Shown here: positions 23,761 through 33,041 of the stretch, one piece after another | How positions within the stretch are numbered: the first letter of the stretch is position 1 | How the letters are laid out: the number at the start of each line of letters is the position of its first letter | DNA from: JALZKA01 sp963715405 | Lineage (GTDB): Bacteria; Actinomycetota; Thermoleophilia; Solirubrobacterales; 70-9 | Direction: 5' to 3' | Assembly (NCBI GenBank): GCA_963715405.1 | Contig: OY970239.1 | Coordinates: forward strand, 558,001-622,000 | DNA: 64,000 nucleotides | The notes under the pieces: generated by a model | Seen by the model: the letters and a program-made list of their open reading frames with translations, nothing else | What the model was told of the DNA's origin: nothing | The model's database searches: none | Made by a program: the position numbers and the translations under genes

Positions 23761-26035
23761 TCAGGGGCGGCGAAGCTCGACGCTGAGCACGTTCCCGTTG
23801 CGATTGCCGTGTCGGTCGCGAAGCGCCCCGCGCGGGACCCGGACCTTTTCTCCTGGCTCGCCCGTGACGACGATACGTCTGCCGCGCACGTCCACCGACC
23901 CGCCGGTGAGCGACGCTCCACCGATAGTGGCGCGTTTCGGGCGCCAGGTGAGGTCCACGTTTTCGACCGGCTGCGGGTAGCGCAGCTCGATCACGGCGCG
24001 CCCAGCACTCACGTCAGCGAGCCTCGCCTCAAGGTCGCGTGCCGGGCGCAGGCGGAAACGCTTTGACTTGAGCCGGTAGTCGTTTGCGTGGATCTTGAAG
24101 CGATAGAGGCCGAGCCGTGCGTTTGGCGGCGACTCCCAGAACGCCTGGTACTGACCGCTCTCGTCCACCGTCCAGAGGATTCGCAACCCGAGGTCGGAGT
24201 CGGCGGTGCGCCAGCGGCCGCTGCGAGCGCGGCGTTGGACGATCACGAAGGCGCGGTCGAGCGGACGATCGGTGCCGTCGGGCCCGCCCTGCCAGCGGAA
24301 CGATGCGCGGTCGAGGCGGCGCGTTTTCGAAGGCTGTCCCGAGCGCCTGCGCGGCGCTCGCGCCGCTCTCGAACGGCGGCTGCGTCGTCGCTGATCCCGT
24401 TGCGCCTCTGGTCTTCGTCGGGCGGCGGTGCCGGCTCGCCGGCGATCATCAGCTCGAGGAGGGCGATCAACCGCTCCTCGACAAAGACGGACGTCGCCCG
24501 CCCGAAGAGCGTCGAACCGCCTTCATAGTGCTGGCGGTCGTACTCCTCGGGCGTCACGAAGTACTGGATGAAGTCGTTGGCAAGGCCCGAGATCACGACG
24601 CCGCTCGATGCCCGAGCCGGCGACAGCGTCCTCGGCGTGAGAGCGCAGGGTGCGGCCCATGCCCGCGGTCATCTCGCCGGGGATCGTCACGATCGCCCGG
24701 TCGTCGACCTGCGCCGTCGTCAGCGGCACCGCCGTAGGGAAGGTGCCGCCCGTGTCGGACACCGACTGGATCTTCACTCCTTGCGGGCCGGCACCCGCGG
24801 GCAGGCGGTACCCCTCGAACGGCACCCCGGTCTCGTCATAGAGCGGCCCGCGGTTCTCCTCCGAGCCGGTCAGGAACGGCATCCCCACCACCGCGTGGTC
24901 GTCCACCGGTCCCGCCGCCGTCTCGTTGCCGCAAAAGCACTCGATCGTCCAGCGCGAGTCGAGAGCGGGTGTGGAAGTCAGGTTCGGCCCCGCTTGGCGC
25001 CAAGCGCGCGATGAACGCCTTCGCCTCGCGCCGCCCGACGTCGTACGCGTCCGCCGGGCCGGAGAAGCGAAGGCCCGCGGTCATGTCGCCCTCGTCGGAG
25101 TTGCCGTAGGCGTTCACCACCTCCTGGCTTGAGGGCACCTTCCCAGCTCGCCGGATCGCTGCTTCGGCCAGGCGGGCGGCAGCGGCGTGGTGGTCGCCGT
25201 TGTAGTAGGCAAAGGTCGGTTTGACGACGGTGCCGTGGTTGGCAAACGTCGACCAGATCCCAATCGGGACCCGCTTGCCTCCAGACAGCTTGTCGACGCG
25301 GAGCACGTTCACCTGCGGGTCGATCGTGTGGTGTGAGCCCGCGGGGTCTTGAGCGGCCGACCCCTGGCCGTACTCCTCGAACACGTGGTGATTCGCCAGG
25401 TAGCCTCGACCGAACGGTTCTCCGTGACCCCGAAGAGCTTTGTCTCGCCCCAGCCCGCCATGGCAGGAGCCCGGTCGGCATCCGCCCTTCGGATCGCGGT
25501 GGTGATCCGCTTGACCAGGAACGTGTAGAGCTCAGGGTCGGCGGGGCTCGATAGCTCGAATTCGGTGGGGGTGGTCGACGTGGGCGCAACGGTGTTGAAC
25601 GCCGGGTAGTTCGAGTAGCCGGCCGGTGCCGAGTGGGTGTGCGAAGCCGAGATGATCACGCTCTCTTCGCCGAAGCCGCGGTCGCCGAGGCGCTCGACAA
25701 CGTCAGCGACAAGCCCCGCCGGAACGAACGCCGAGGTCCGTGGCGACCAGGGCCAGCTTGCGGTCGCCGCGTTCCAGCACCAGCGCGCGAGCGAAAAGCC
25801 GAGTCAATTGACCCTGGGACTTCGCATCGGAGCGGACCCATCCCATCAGGTAGTAGCCGGTGGGCGGGGTGATGTCGGCACGCCCGGCGCCTGCCCGAAG
25901 CTTGTCTGCGGCCGAGGCCTCGGTGGGCGGAGCCATGGCCAGGACGCTCCCGGCGAGCGCGACGATGACCATGGCCCGAGCGAAGACCGCCGTCGGCCTC
26001 GCCGGGCGACGCACCACATCTACGTTCTGCAACAT
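23761..26035 (-). pseudogene. Neutral ceramidase-like gene with five frameshifts
   Basis: Six consecutive open stretches in alternating frames together spell one neutral/alkaline ceramidase: signal (MVIVALAGSVLAMAPPTEAS), GRADITPPTGYYLMGW, SASHTHSAPAGYSNYPAF, WSTFANHGTVVKPTFAYYNG, GNSDEGDMTAGLRF, TIPGEMTAGMGRTL, NDFIQYFVTPEEYDRQHYEG, and the C-terminal domain ending SVELRRP. The zinc-ligand region with NHG is kept. The nucleophile serine of the family (GDVSP) appears as Thr in EGDMTAG. Frame changes fall near 25700, 25390-25420, 24950, 24600 and 24240. There are no in-frame nonsense changes, so indel errors are as likely as true decay. Confidence 0.75.
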
Positions 26036-26119
26036 CGCTTGCGAAGTATCTCGAAGATCACCGGCCCCAGTGTCACTCACTGACGCGCGAAGCCACCTCT
26101 GCGCCTAGACTTGAGTGCG

Positions 26120-27451
26120 ATGGGATCTCGTGCCGGGGCAGGAGAAGGGTTGCTCTGCCGCTGGGCGTCCGCTCTGGTTGCGGCCGGCCTTGCGTCGGCT
26201 GGGCTCTCAGCGCCCGCCGTCGGCCTCGGACACCGACTGGACCGCGCTCCGGACCCTCAACATCGCCCACCAGGGCGGGGAGGACGAGGCTCCGTCCAAC
26301 ACCATGTACGCGCTCGACCGGGCGATGAGGCTCGGCTCGGACATGCTCGAGCTCGATATCCACACCAGCTCGGACGGCGCGCTGATGGTCATGCACGACG
26401 GCACCGTCGACCGCACTACGAACGGGTCGGGAAGCGTCTATGAGATGACGCGCGCCGAGATCCAGGCGCTCGATGCGGGGCACAACCTCGTCCCCGGCGA
26501 GGGCACGGTCGAGGGCAGGCCCGAGGCCGACTACCCCTTCCGCGGCGTGCGCCTTGGCGAAAAGGCGCCTCCTCCGGCTTTCGCTCCCGCGACTTCCGGA
26601 TCCCGACCCTGGGCGAAGTCATGGCCGCCTACCCCGACGCTCCGACCAACATCGAGATCAAAGGCGCCTCGGACGAGGACGTGGCCTCCTACCTTCGAAA
26701 CGCGGAAGCGCTGGCCGCGTTCCTCAACGACCTCGGGCGGACCGATGGGATCGTGGTCGCCTCCTTCAACGACGCGGCCCTCGCGCGCTTTCACGAGCTC
26801 GCACCGCAGATCGATCTGGCGCCCGGGACGGCGGCCGTCGCCGCATACAAGGCCGCCGGGGTGCAGCCGTCGGAAGGCACGAAGGTGTTCCAGGTGCCGA
26901 TCGAGTTCGGAGGCGTGCCCGTCACGGACGAGGCCTTCGTCGACCAGGTCCACGCCGACGGCTACGCGATCCACGTGTGGACGATCAACGACGAGCCGAC
27001 GATGGAAGAGCTCCTCGGCTGGGGCGTTGACGGGATCATGACCGCCGAGCCGGCCCGGCTCGAAAAGGTGCTTTGCCGTACTGAGACGCCGCGGCCGGAG
27101 CGCCCTGCGAGCTTTCCCGGCAAGCACTGCAGCCGGCGCGCCTCAATCGCTTGCGACGTTGTGCCCGTTGCTCTTGAGCGCGACGGCAACAACGCGATCG
27201 TCACGCTCGAGCGCCGGGACTCGTTCGAAAGCCGCTGCGCGGGCGTCGTCGGCTTGACCGCGACTCGCGGCGTCCGTGACCACTTCAATTTCGGTTGGAA
27301 GCCGCCGGCTCAGGGAGGTCCAGCCAGCGTGGAGGCAGCCTTAAGGCTCTCGCCGGAGGCACGGCGGATCGTCGAGCGCCGCAACCAGGTCCGGGTCAGG
27401 GTGCGCCCGTACCTCGGTTTCCCGAGGTCCGAGCGACTGGCGCTCGACTAG
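26120..27451 (+). pseudogene. Glycerophosphodiester phosphodiesterase (GDPD) gene with two frameshifts
   Basis: The start at 26120 reads a signal-like segment (RWASALVAAGLASAGLSAPA). After a frame change near 26215 come the GDPD blocks LNIAHQGGEDEAPSNTMYAL and LELDIHTSSDGALMVMHDGT, which hold the catalytic His pair and metal-binding Glu-x-Asp. A second change near 26570 leads to DAPTNIEIKGA, the family's second metal site, and GYAIHVWTINDEPTMEELLG near the end of the barrel. Together they form a complete TIM-barrel GDPD of about 440 aa with a C-terminal extension. It would hydrolyse glycerophosphodiesters outside the cell. It is divergent from the equally broken ceramidase gene. Confidence 0.78.
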
Positions 27452-27457
27452 CTTCCG

Positions 27458-27853
27458 CTAGAGCTTGCCCAGGGCGTCCGCCACAAGCGCGGTGTCCGTC
27501 AGGGCCTGAACCTCGGTCACCTTGCCTTCGTCGAAGCGCCAGATGTGGACCCACGGCATCTTGACCTCGGTACCGGTGTCCTTGCCCTTCGCCTCACTGT
27601 GACTAAGGACAACGACCGTGTCGCCGCTCTCGATGAACTCGTCGGGAGTGATCGAAAAGGACTCCCAGTGGTCACTGAGCTCGGCGAAGACCTGCTTTAC
27701 GTTGTCCTTGCCCTCGGTAGTGCCGTTGTTCGGGACCTGCGGGGCTTCGGGGTTCTCCCAGCGGATGTCGTCCGCGAAGTACTCGGTAGCGCCATCCAAA
27801 TCTCCTCGCCCGAAGGCCTCATAGCCTTGCTTCAGGGTGTCGGTGTTCGACAT
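27458..27853 (-). CDS. NTF2-fold SnoaL-like protein
   Basis: This 131-aa protein starts MSNTDTLKQGYEAFGRGDLD, the typical NTF2 N-terminal helix, followed by YFADDIRWENPEAPQVPNNG, the GKDNVKQVFAELSDHW helix, and strands IESGDTVVVLSHSEAKGKDT and VHIWRFDEGKVTEVQAL. It is intact and full length. It is convergent with the GDPD gene (6-base gap) and divergent from the GMC operon. Members bind small ligands; the function is unknown. Confidence 0.88.
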   Translation of the reverse strand: MSNTDTLKQGYEAFGRGDLDGATEYFADDIRWENPEAPQVPNNGTTEGKDNVKQVFAELSDHWESFSITPDEFIESGDTVVVLSHSEAKGKDTGTEVKMPWVHIWRFDEGKVTEVQALTDTALVADALGKL

Positions 27854-27953
27854 GCGTGGCCTCCTTGTCGTTGCCGTGCCGACCATATCCCGGTCCGCCT
27901 CAAAGTGCAAGCGACCGGCGCGAGCCCGGACCGGCTCATTTACTCTCCAGGCG

Positions 27954-28868
27954 ATGGATGCGGAGGGGAACGACGCGCAAGGGCCGCCCCGGCAGATCAC
28001 CCGGCGCGAGGTGATGCGTGACGGATCGGTACTGGCGGTTGCGGTCCTCGCCGGTGGCGCACTCGGCGACATCGCCGTCGCTGCGGGCAGACGCAACGCC
28101 CACCTCGATGCCGCCGAGCTCAAGGCGCTGCGCGGCCTGGTGGACGTCTTCATCCCGGCCGACCTCGATCCCGGCGCCCTCGGCGCCGAGTGCGCGGAGG
28201 CGATCGACGCCCTCCTGGGCGCTTTCGACACCGAGCCGCCGCGGATCTACGCCGGCGCTCCGTTCTCGGACCGCGCGGGTTCGCCTGTCAATCACTTCAA
28301 GCGGTTTCTCAAGCTCGACGACTACGAGGAAAAGGCCTGGCGGCTCCGGATCAGGGGCTCCCGGGGGCGGGCGGGCCTCGAGTTCAACGGCCCAGTCAAG
28401 GGCTGGCAGGAGATCTACTCGGACGGCCTCGCGGCGCTCGACGCTGCCGCAGCGCCTCTCGCCTTCGGCGACCTGCCTGCGCCGGCGCGAGAGCTGATCC
28501 TGGAGACGAGCGACGACCCCGCGATCGCCGAGCTGGTGGATGTGTCCTTCCCGCACACCCTCCAGTTCATGTACGGCGCGCCGGAGTACGGGGGGAATCG
28601 CGATCTGGCCGGATGGGGGTTTACCGAGTACGACGGCGACGTGCAACCGCGCGGCTGGACCCGCCGGGAGATCGAAGAGCTCGACTCGGCGCCACGCGCC
28701 GCAGGGCCGGCGGCGGTGCCCGCCCAGCTTCTGGCGGTAGCAGGACTCGCCGGCTCTCCCGAGCTGGCTCACGGGATCGTCGCCCAGAGCGGCGGCAGCC
28801 TGCGGGCGCTCCAGGACGCAATCGCGCCGCTTGCCCTCCATCTCAAGGGGAGCGGCGATGGCGGGTGA
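27954..28868 (+). CDS. Gluconate 2-dehydrogenase subunit 3-like protein with Tat signal
   Basis: This 304-aa protein starts at 27954 and carries a twin-arginine signal (ITRREVMRDGSVLAVAVLAG). DLDPGALGAECAEAIDALLG, FNGPVKGWQEIYSDGLAALD and SFPHTLQFMYGAPEYGGNRD are characteristic of the small subunit of membrane-bound FAD dehydrogenases for gluconate, sorbitol and related sugars. The large catalytic subunit is encoded next, overlapping by 11 bases. The Tat signal on this subunit would carry the folded FAD partner across the membrane. Confidence 0.85.
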   Translation: MDAEGNDAQGPPRQITRREVMRDGSVLAVAVLAGGALGDIAVAAGRRNAHLDAAELKALRGLVDVFIPADLDPGALGAECAEAIDALLGAFDTEPPRIYAGAPFSDRAGSPVNHFKRFLKLDDYEEKAWRLRIRGSRGRAGLEFNGPVKGWQEIYSDGLAALDAAAAPLAFGDLPAPARELILETSDDPAIAELVDVSFPHTLQFMYGAPEYGGNRDLAGWGFTEYDGDVQPRGWTRREIEELDSAPRAAGPAAVPAQLLAVAGLAGSPELAHGIVAQSGGSLRALQDAIAPLALHLKGSGDGG

Positions 28869-30603
28869 CGCCGTGGTGATCGGCTCGGGAGCAGCCGGCA
28901 GCGTTGCTGCGTGGGAGCTCGCTCGAGCGGGCTGGTCGGTGACCGTGCTCGAGCGGGGACGCAGCATGCGCCCGGGGTTCGGAGGCGAGCCGAGCTCGGA
29001 GCTCGGCACCCGGTACGGAAGCGACGAGATCAAGTCGTCGCGCAACTTCGGCTTTCCTGACCCTTTGTTGGAGCCCTACACGAGCCGCACCCAGGCCGAG
29101 GCGGCGTCAGGAGTGGCGCGCTCGGGCCAGGGCGCCTTCGGTCAGCTCGGGGCAGCGGTCGGCGGCACCACCCTCCACTACAACGCCAAGTTCCCGCGCT
29201 TTTGGCGCCAGGACTTCAAGATGCTCTCGAAGCTCGGCCCGGTCCCCGGCGCGCAGGTCGCCGACTGGCCGATCCGCTACGCGCACCTGACGCCGTTCTA
29301 CGACGAGGTCGAGGCGCGGGTCGGCGTCCAGGGCGACGTCGAGGCGATGCCGAGGCGCACCCGCCGCCAGTCGCGGCGAGGGCGCCCGTTCGAGATGCCG
29401 CCCAACCCGATCAGCTACGTCTCGCGCATCCTCGCCGAAGCTGCGGCCCAGGAGGGCCTCACCGCATACCCGCAGCCGGCTGCCGTCAACTCGCGCACCT
29501 TCGATGGGCGCCCGCGCTGCAATGCGTGCGGCCTGTGCTCGGGGTTCGGTTGCCCGATCAACGCCAGGGGTGACGCACTCGTCTCCTTCCTGAACCCCGC
29601 GGTTCGCAGCGGCCGTGTACGCGTGATTCCGCGAGCGTTCGCTTACCAGGTGAAGACGAGGCCGCGGGGCGACCGGGCAACCGAGGTCCGCTATCTCGAT
29701 GCGCGCGGGCACCGCCGGGCGATCTCGGCCGACGTGTACGTAGTCGCCGGCAGCCCGATCAACACCGCGCGCCTCCTCTTGATGTCCGCCGGCACCGCGC
29801 ATCCCGACGGCCTCGGGAACCGCTCGGGCCAGCTCGGGCGCAACATGATGTTTCACAACTTCACCCTCGCGGCGGCGGTCTTCGCCAACGGTGTCCACCC
29901 GCTTCGCTCGCAGTCGAACTCGCTCGAGCTCGACGATTTCGTCGGACCCTTCACCGGAGCCGATGCGAGCTCACGCGGGGTGCCCTACATCAAGGGAGGG
30001 CTCGTGCAGGTGGGGGGCGGGTTGCCCCTGCTCACGTCGGCGTCACTCTTCGCGGGGCTCGTCTCCTACGGGCTCGACCACAAGGAGGCGATGCGGGCCG
30101 CCCAGCTCCACTCGAAGATCGGGGGCTCCCAGCTCGTCCACGAGGACCTCCCGCAGGCCGAAAACCGTGTGGATCTCGACCCCGACGTCCGCGACCACAA
30201 CGGCTTCCCGGCCGCTCGGATCACCTACAGCCCCCACCAGCACGAAAAGGCGGCGGCGCAGCTCCTCGGGCCGCGCATGGAGGCCTGGCACGCGAGGGCG
30301 GAGGGCGCGACCAGCGCGGTGCTCATCCCGTATCCGCTGCTCGGCGACAGCGCCACGTATACGGCACACCTCGCCGGCACGGCCAGGATGGGTGACGATC
30401 CCGAGGCGTCCGTCTGTGATGCCCGCGGCAAGCTGCACGAGGTCGAAAACGTCTTCGTCGCCGACGCCTCGACCTTCCCGACCTTCCCCGGGTTCAACCC
30501 GACGAACACGATCATGGCGAACGCGCTCCGCGTTGCTCGCGGCATCGCGGGTGGCCGCACCCGCGGCGATGGGCAGAATGCAGGGGTGGAGTCAGAGGCA
30601 TGA
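28858..30603 (+). CDS. GMC oxidoreductase, catalytic subunit
   Basis: This 581-aa protein begins at the ATG at 28858 with the FAD-binding AVVIGSGAAGSVAAWELARA and the acidic end VTVLERG. GQLGAAVGGTTLHYN is the second GMC signature region, and a CNACGLCSGFGCPINARGD stretch (residues about 222-240) resembles the Cys-rich loop found in cholesterol-oxidase-like and gluconate-dehydrogenase-like members. The C-terminal domain has HLAGTARMGDDPEASVCD (catalytic His) and FPGFNPTNTIMANALRV. It should oxidise a sugar or alcohol in the periplasmic space with subunit 3 as partner. Confidence 0.9.
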   Translation: MAGDAVVIGSGAAGSVAAWELARAGWSVTVLERGRSMRPGFGGEPSSELGTRYGSDEIKSSRNFGFPDPLLEPYTSRTQAEAASGVARSGQGAFGQLGAAVGGTTLHYNAKFPRFWRQDFKMLSKLGPVPGAQVADWPIRYAHLTPFYDEVEARVGVQGDVEAMPRRTRRQSRRGRPFEMPPNPISYVSRILAEAAAQEGLTAYPQPAAVNSRTFDGRPRCNACGLCSGFGCPINARGDALVSFLNPAVRSGRVRVIPRAFAYQVKTRPRGDRATEVRYLDARGHRRAISADVYVVAGSPINTARLLLMSAGTAHPDGLGNRSGQLGRNMMFHNFTLAAAVFANGVHPLRSQSNSLELDDFVGPFTGADASSRGVPYIKGGLVQVGGGLPLLTSASLFAGLVSYGLDHKEAMRAAQLHSKIGGSQLVHEDLPQAENRVDLDPDVRDHNGFPAARITYSPHQHEKAAAQLLGPRMEAWHARAEGATSAVLIPYPLLGDSATYTAHLAGTARMGDDPEASVCDARGKLHEVENVFVADASTFPTFPGFNPTNTIMANALRVARGIAGGRTRGDGQNAGVESEA

Positions 30604-31457
30604 CCTATCCACGCTCGCGAAAGCTCGTGCTGTCGTTGCTCGCGACCACGGCCGTGGCGTTGCTTGGGCAATGGGCAACGGGCTCAGCCGCCTCATCCTC
30701 GGCGGCCGCCGCGCGCGGGACCGGGTTCGACGCCCTCGTCTTCTCGCGCACCGAGACCTTCCGCCATTCCTCGATCCCGGTGGGGATCGCGACGATCGAG
30801 GAGATCGGAGACGCTAACGGCTTCACCGTGACCGCCACCGAGGACCCAGCCGCATTCACGAACAAGAGCCTGCGGCCGTACGAGGTGATCATCTTCCTCA
30901 ACACGACGGGGGACGTCCTCGACCCTCCGCAGGAAAAGGCCCTTCGCCGCCACATCCACCGTCGCAAGCGCGGCTACGTAGGCATCCACTCGGCGGCCGA
31001 CACGGAGCACGGCTGGCGGTGGTACGGAAGGCTCGTCGGCGCCTACTTCAAGACGCACCCGCTCCAGCAGCCTGCGACCTTCCACAACGAGGCGCCACGC
31101 CACCCCGCGACAGCTCACCTCGAGCGCAGCTTCAGCGTGGTCGACGAGTTCTACTCCTTCGACCGCAACCCTCGCCCCCGGGTGCGGGTGCTCCTGACGA
31201 TCGACGAGGACAGCTATTCACCGGACCCGAACACCAGCAACCTGCCGGACAGCCCGATTCCGCCGACCACGGGCTACATGGGCGACCATCCGATGGCCTG
31301 GTGCCACGACAACGCCGGTGGGCGCACGTTCTACACCGCCCTCGGCCATGAGGCTCATATGTACGCGCTCGATTGGTACCGCGCCCATTTGCTCGGCGGC
31401 ATCCTCACGGCAGCCCGCGAGGTGAAGGCAAACTGCCGCCCGCGGCTCAAGAACTAA
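30600..31457 (+). CDS. ThuA-like domain protein with signal peptide
   Basis: This 285-aa protein overlaps the GMC gene by 4 bases and is the third gene of the operon. It has a signal sequence (KLVLSLLATTAVALLGQWAT) and a ThuA/trehalose-utilisation domain of glutamine-amidotransferase-like fold: FDALVFSRTETFRHSSIPVG, RGYVGIHSAADTEHGWRWYG, and GGRTFYTALGHEAHMY near the end. ThuA proteins are linked to disaccharide or 3-keto-sugar metabolism, often beside GMC or GFO/IDH oxidoreductases, which fits here. The last 170 bases recur at 32286-32457 in a partial duplication. Confidence 0.87.
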   Translation: MTYPRSRKLVLSLLATTAVALLGQWATGSAASSSAAAARGTGFDALVFSRTETFRHSSIPVGIATIEEIGDANGFTVTATEDPAAFTNKSLRPYEVIIFLNTTGDVLDPPQEKALRRHIHRRKRGYVGIHSAADTEHGWRWYGRLVGAYFKTHPLQQPATFHNEAPRHPATAHLERSFSVVDEFYSFDRNPRPRVRVLLTIDEDSYSPDPNTSNLPDSPIPPTTGYMGDHPMAWCHDNAGGRTFYTALGHEAHMYALDWYRAHLLGGILTAAREVKANCRPRLKN

Positions 31458-31968
31458 GCGTCCGCTGCACACGGAACTTGTCGAGGCCCCCGTCGGAGAA
31501 GCCGACGACGACGACCGAGAAGCGGGCCCTGCCCCGCCGGTTTCGCTCCTCCCTCACCGCAATCTGTGAGTACGGCGGGTTCTCCCTGAACCTAATCCGC
31601 TTCGTCATTGTGCCGGCGGCAGGAAAATCGAAGCCTGCGTACCCAACGCGCGATCTGGGGAACGGCGTGGCGTTGCGGCTGCGCAGCAGGTAGACCTCGG
31701 CGCGCATGAACATCTCACGGTCCGTAGTGATTCTTACCCTGAGACCCTTCTCGGCGACGACTTCATCGAGGTCCTCTTCGATGATCTTCACGCTGGCGTC
31801 GAAGTGGTAGCTTCCGAGTAGCCGAGCACTGGCCCGCTTCGGATCCAGTAGCTGGGCGTACGCGATCGCGGCCCCCACGGAGACGCCGCCTGCTGCGAGG
31901 CGGCGCACCAAGGTCCTGCGGCTCATCCGTCCGTCGAGGTAGGCGCCTACAAGTTCGTCGCGCGACAT
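31447..31968 (-). CDS. Twin-arginine secreted protein, family member 1 (unknown function)
   Basis: This 173-aa protein is one of four paralogs within 6 kb. It begins MSRDELVGAYLDGRMSRRTL; the SRRTLVRRL motif followed by a hydrophobic stretch (AAGGVSVGAAIAYAQLL) is a twin-arginine signal that starts unusually late, at residue 16. The rest is basic and probably beta-rich, with DLDEVVAEKGLRVRITTDRE and RENPPYSQIAVREERNRRGR shared among the paralogs. A GGGAG ribosome site precedes the ATG. I recognise no domain. It overlaps the end of the ThuA gene by 11 bases on the opposite strand. Confidence 0.7.
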   Translation of the reverse strand: MSRDELVGAYLDGRMSRRTLVRRLAAGGVSVGAAIAYAQLLDPKRASARLLGSYHFDASVKIIEEDLDEVVAEKGLRVRITTDREMFMRAEVYLLRSRNATPFPRSRVGYAGFDFPAAGTMTKRIRFRENPPYSQIAVREERNRRGRARFSVVVVGFSDGGLDKFRVQRTLSS

Positions 31969-32079
31969 CTGATCTCCCTCCGGCGAATACCGTACGAGCC
32001 GACGCTACCACGGCTCGTCGCCGCTTGCTCGAGATACTGAAATCGAGTTGCCCACACGAAGCCTCGGCGCAGCCGCGCC

Positions 32080-32237
32080 GAGGGCGCCGGCTAGCGCGTG
32101 ATGAGCTTTTGGTCCGAGATCCCGGTGCTGGTCGCGCCAGGAGAGGTGGCCCACCCGAACAGCGAGAAACGTGCCTGGCCGCGCAACTGCCGCTCGATCT
32201 TGACCGCTCTCAGCGAGAACGGAGGGTTCTCGTCGAG
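32080..32237 (-). pseudogene. 3' remnant of a fifth twin-arginine family gene
   Basis: This stretch matches 35681-35838, the 3' end of family member 3, over 158 bases with only a few differences and in the same orientation. The 5' part of the gene is missing. It joins directly to a fragment of a glycosyltransferase gene. Confidence 0.75.
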
Positions 32238-32280
32238 CCGGTCGGCGAAGCGCGCAGCCGACTCGAGGCAGCCGGGGATG
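32238..32280 (-). pseudogene. Fragment resembling the glycosyltransferase N-terminus
   Basis: On the minus strand these 43 bases resemble 36894-36936 (encoding AYLESAARFADR), with several mismatches. The orientation is opposite to the full gene. It marks a rearrangement junction. Confidence 0.5.
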
Positions 32281-32285
32281 TCATG

Positions 32286-32457
32286 GGCGACCATCCGATG
32301 GTTCTGGTGCCACGACAACGCCGGTGGGCGTACGTTCTACACCGCCCTCGGCCATGAGGCTCATATGTACGCGCTCGATTGGTACCGCGCACATTTGCTC
32401 GGCGGCATCCTCACGGCAGCCCGCGAGGTCAAGGCAAACTGCCGCCCGCGCCCCTAG
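32286..32457 (+). pseudogene. Duplicated 3' end of the ThuA gene
   Basis: These 172 bases repeat 31284-31457 almost exactly (GGRTFYTALGHEAHMYALDW to ANCRPR). The frame is not attached to a valid start. The copy continues into the second twin-arginine gene just as the original continues into the first, so about 0.75 kb was duplicated as one unit. Confidence 0.8.
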
Positions 32458-32991
32458 CTCGTAAGGGTCCGCTGCACCGAGAAGTGCCTGAGAGTTTGGT
32501 CCGAGGAGCTGTAGGCATCGACGTCAACCTCGAAGCGGGCCTTGCCTCGCCTGTTTCGCTCCTCCCTCACCGCAATCTGTGAGTACGGCGGGTTCCACCT
32601 GAACCTAATCCGCCTGGTCAGGGAGCCGGCCTCCGTGAAATCGAAGCTTGCCCGCCCAATCCAAGCTCTGGTGAACGGCGTGACGTTGGGGCTGCGCAGC
32701 AGATAGACGTCGGCCAGCGAATTCATCTCACGGTCCGTAGTGATTCTGACTTTGAGGCCTTTCCTGGCGACGACCGTATCGAGGTCCTCGTCGATGATCT
32801 TGGCGCTGGCGTCTAAGTGGAGCTCTTGGTAGCTTCCGAGTAGCCGAGCACTCGCCCGCTTCGGATCCAGTAGCTGGGCGTACGCGATCGCGGCCCCCAC
32901 GGAGACGCCGCCTGCTGCGAGGCGGCGCACCAAGGTCCGGCGGCTCATGCGGCCCGTCGAGGTAAGCGCCTACAAGCTCGTCGCTCGACAT
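32454..32991 (-). pseudogene. Twin-arginine secreted protein, family member 2, frameshifted near its start
   Basis: The ATG at 32991 reads MSSDELVGAYLDG, where the family continues RMSRR; an extra G near 32952 puts RMSRRTLVRRLAAGGVSVGA in another frame, which then runs intact to the stop at 32454. Reinitiation at the internal ATG at 32948 (MSRRTL) would still produce a complete Tat signal and mature protein, so function may be retained. It is closely similar in DNA to member 1, being part of the 0.75-kb duplication, and differs mainly around QELHLDASAKIIDEDLD. Confidence 0.7.
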
Positions 32992-33041
32992 CTGATCTCC
33001 CTCCGGCGAATACCGTACGAGCCGACGCTACCACGGCATCC

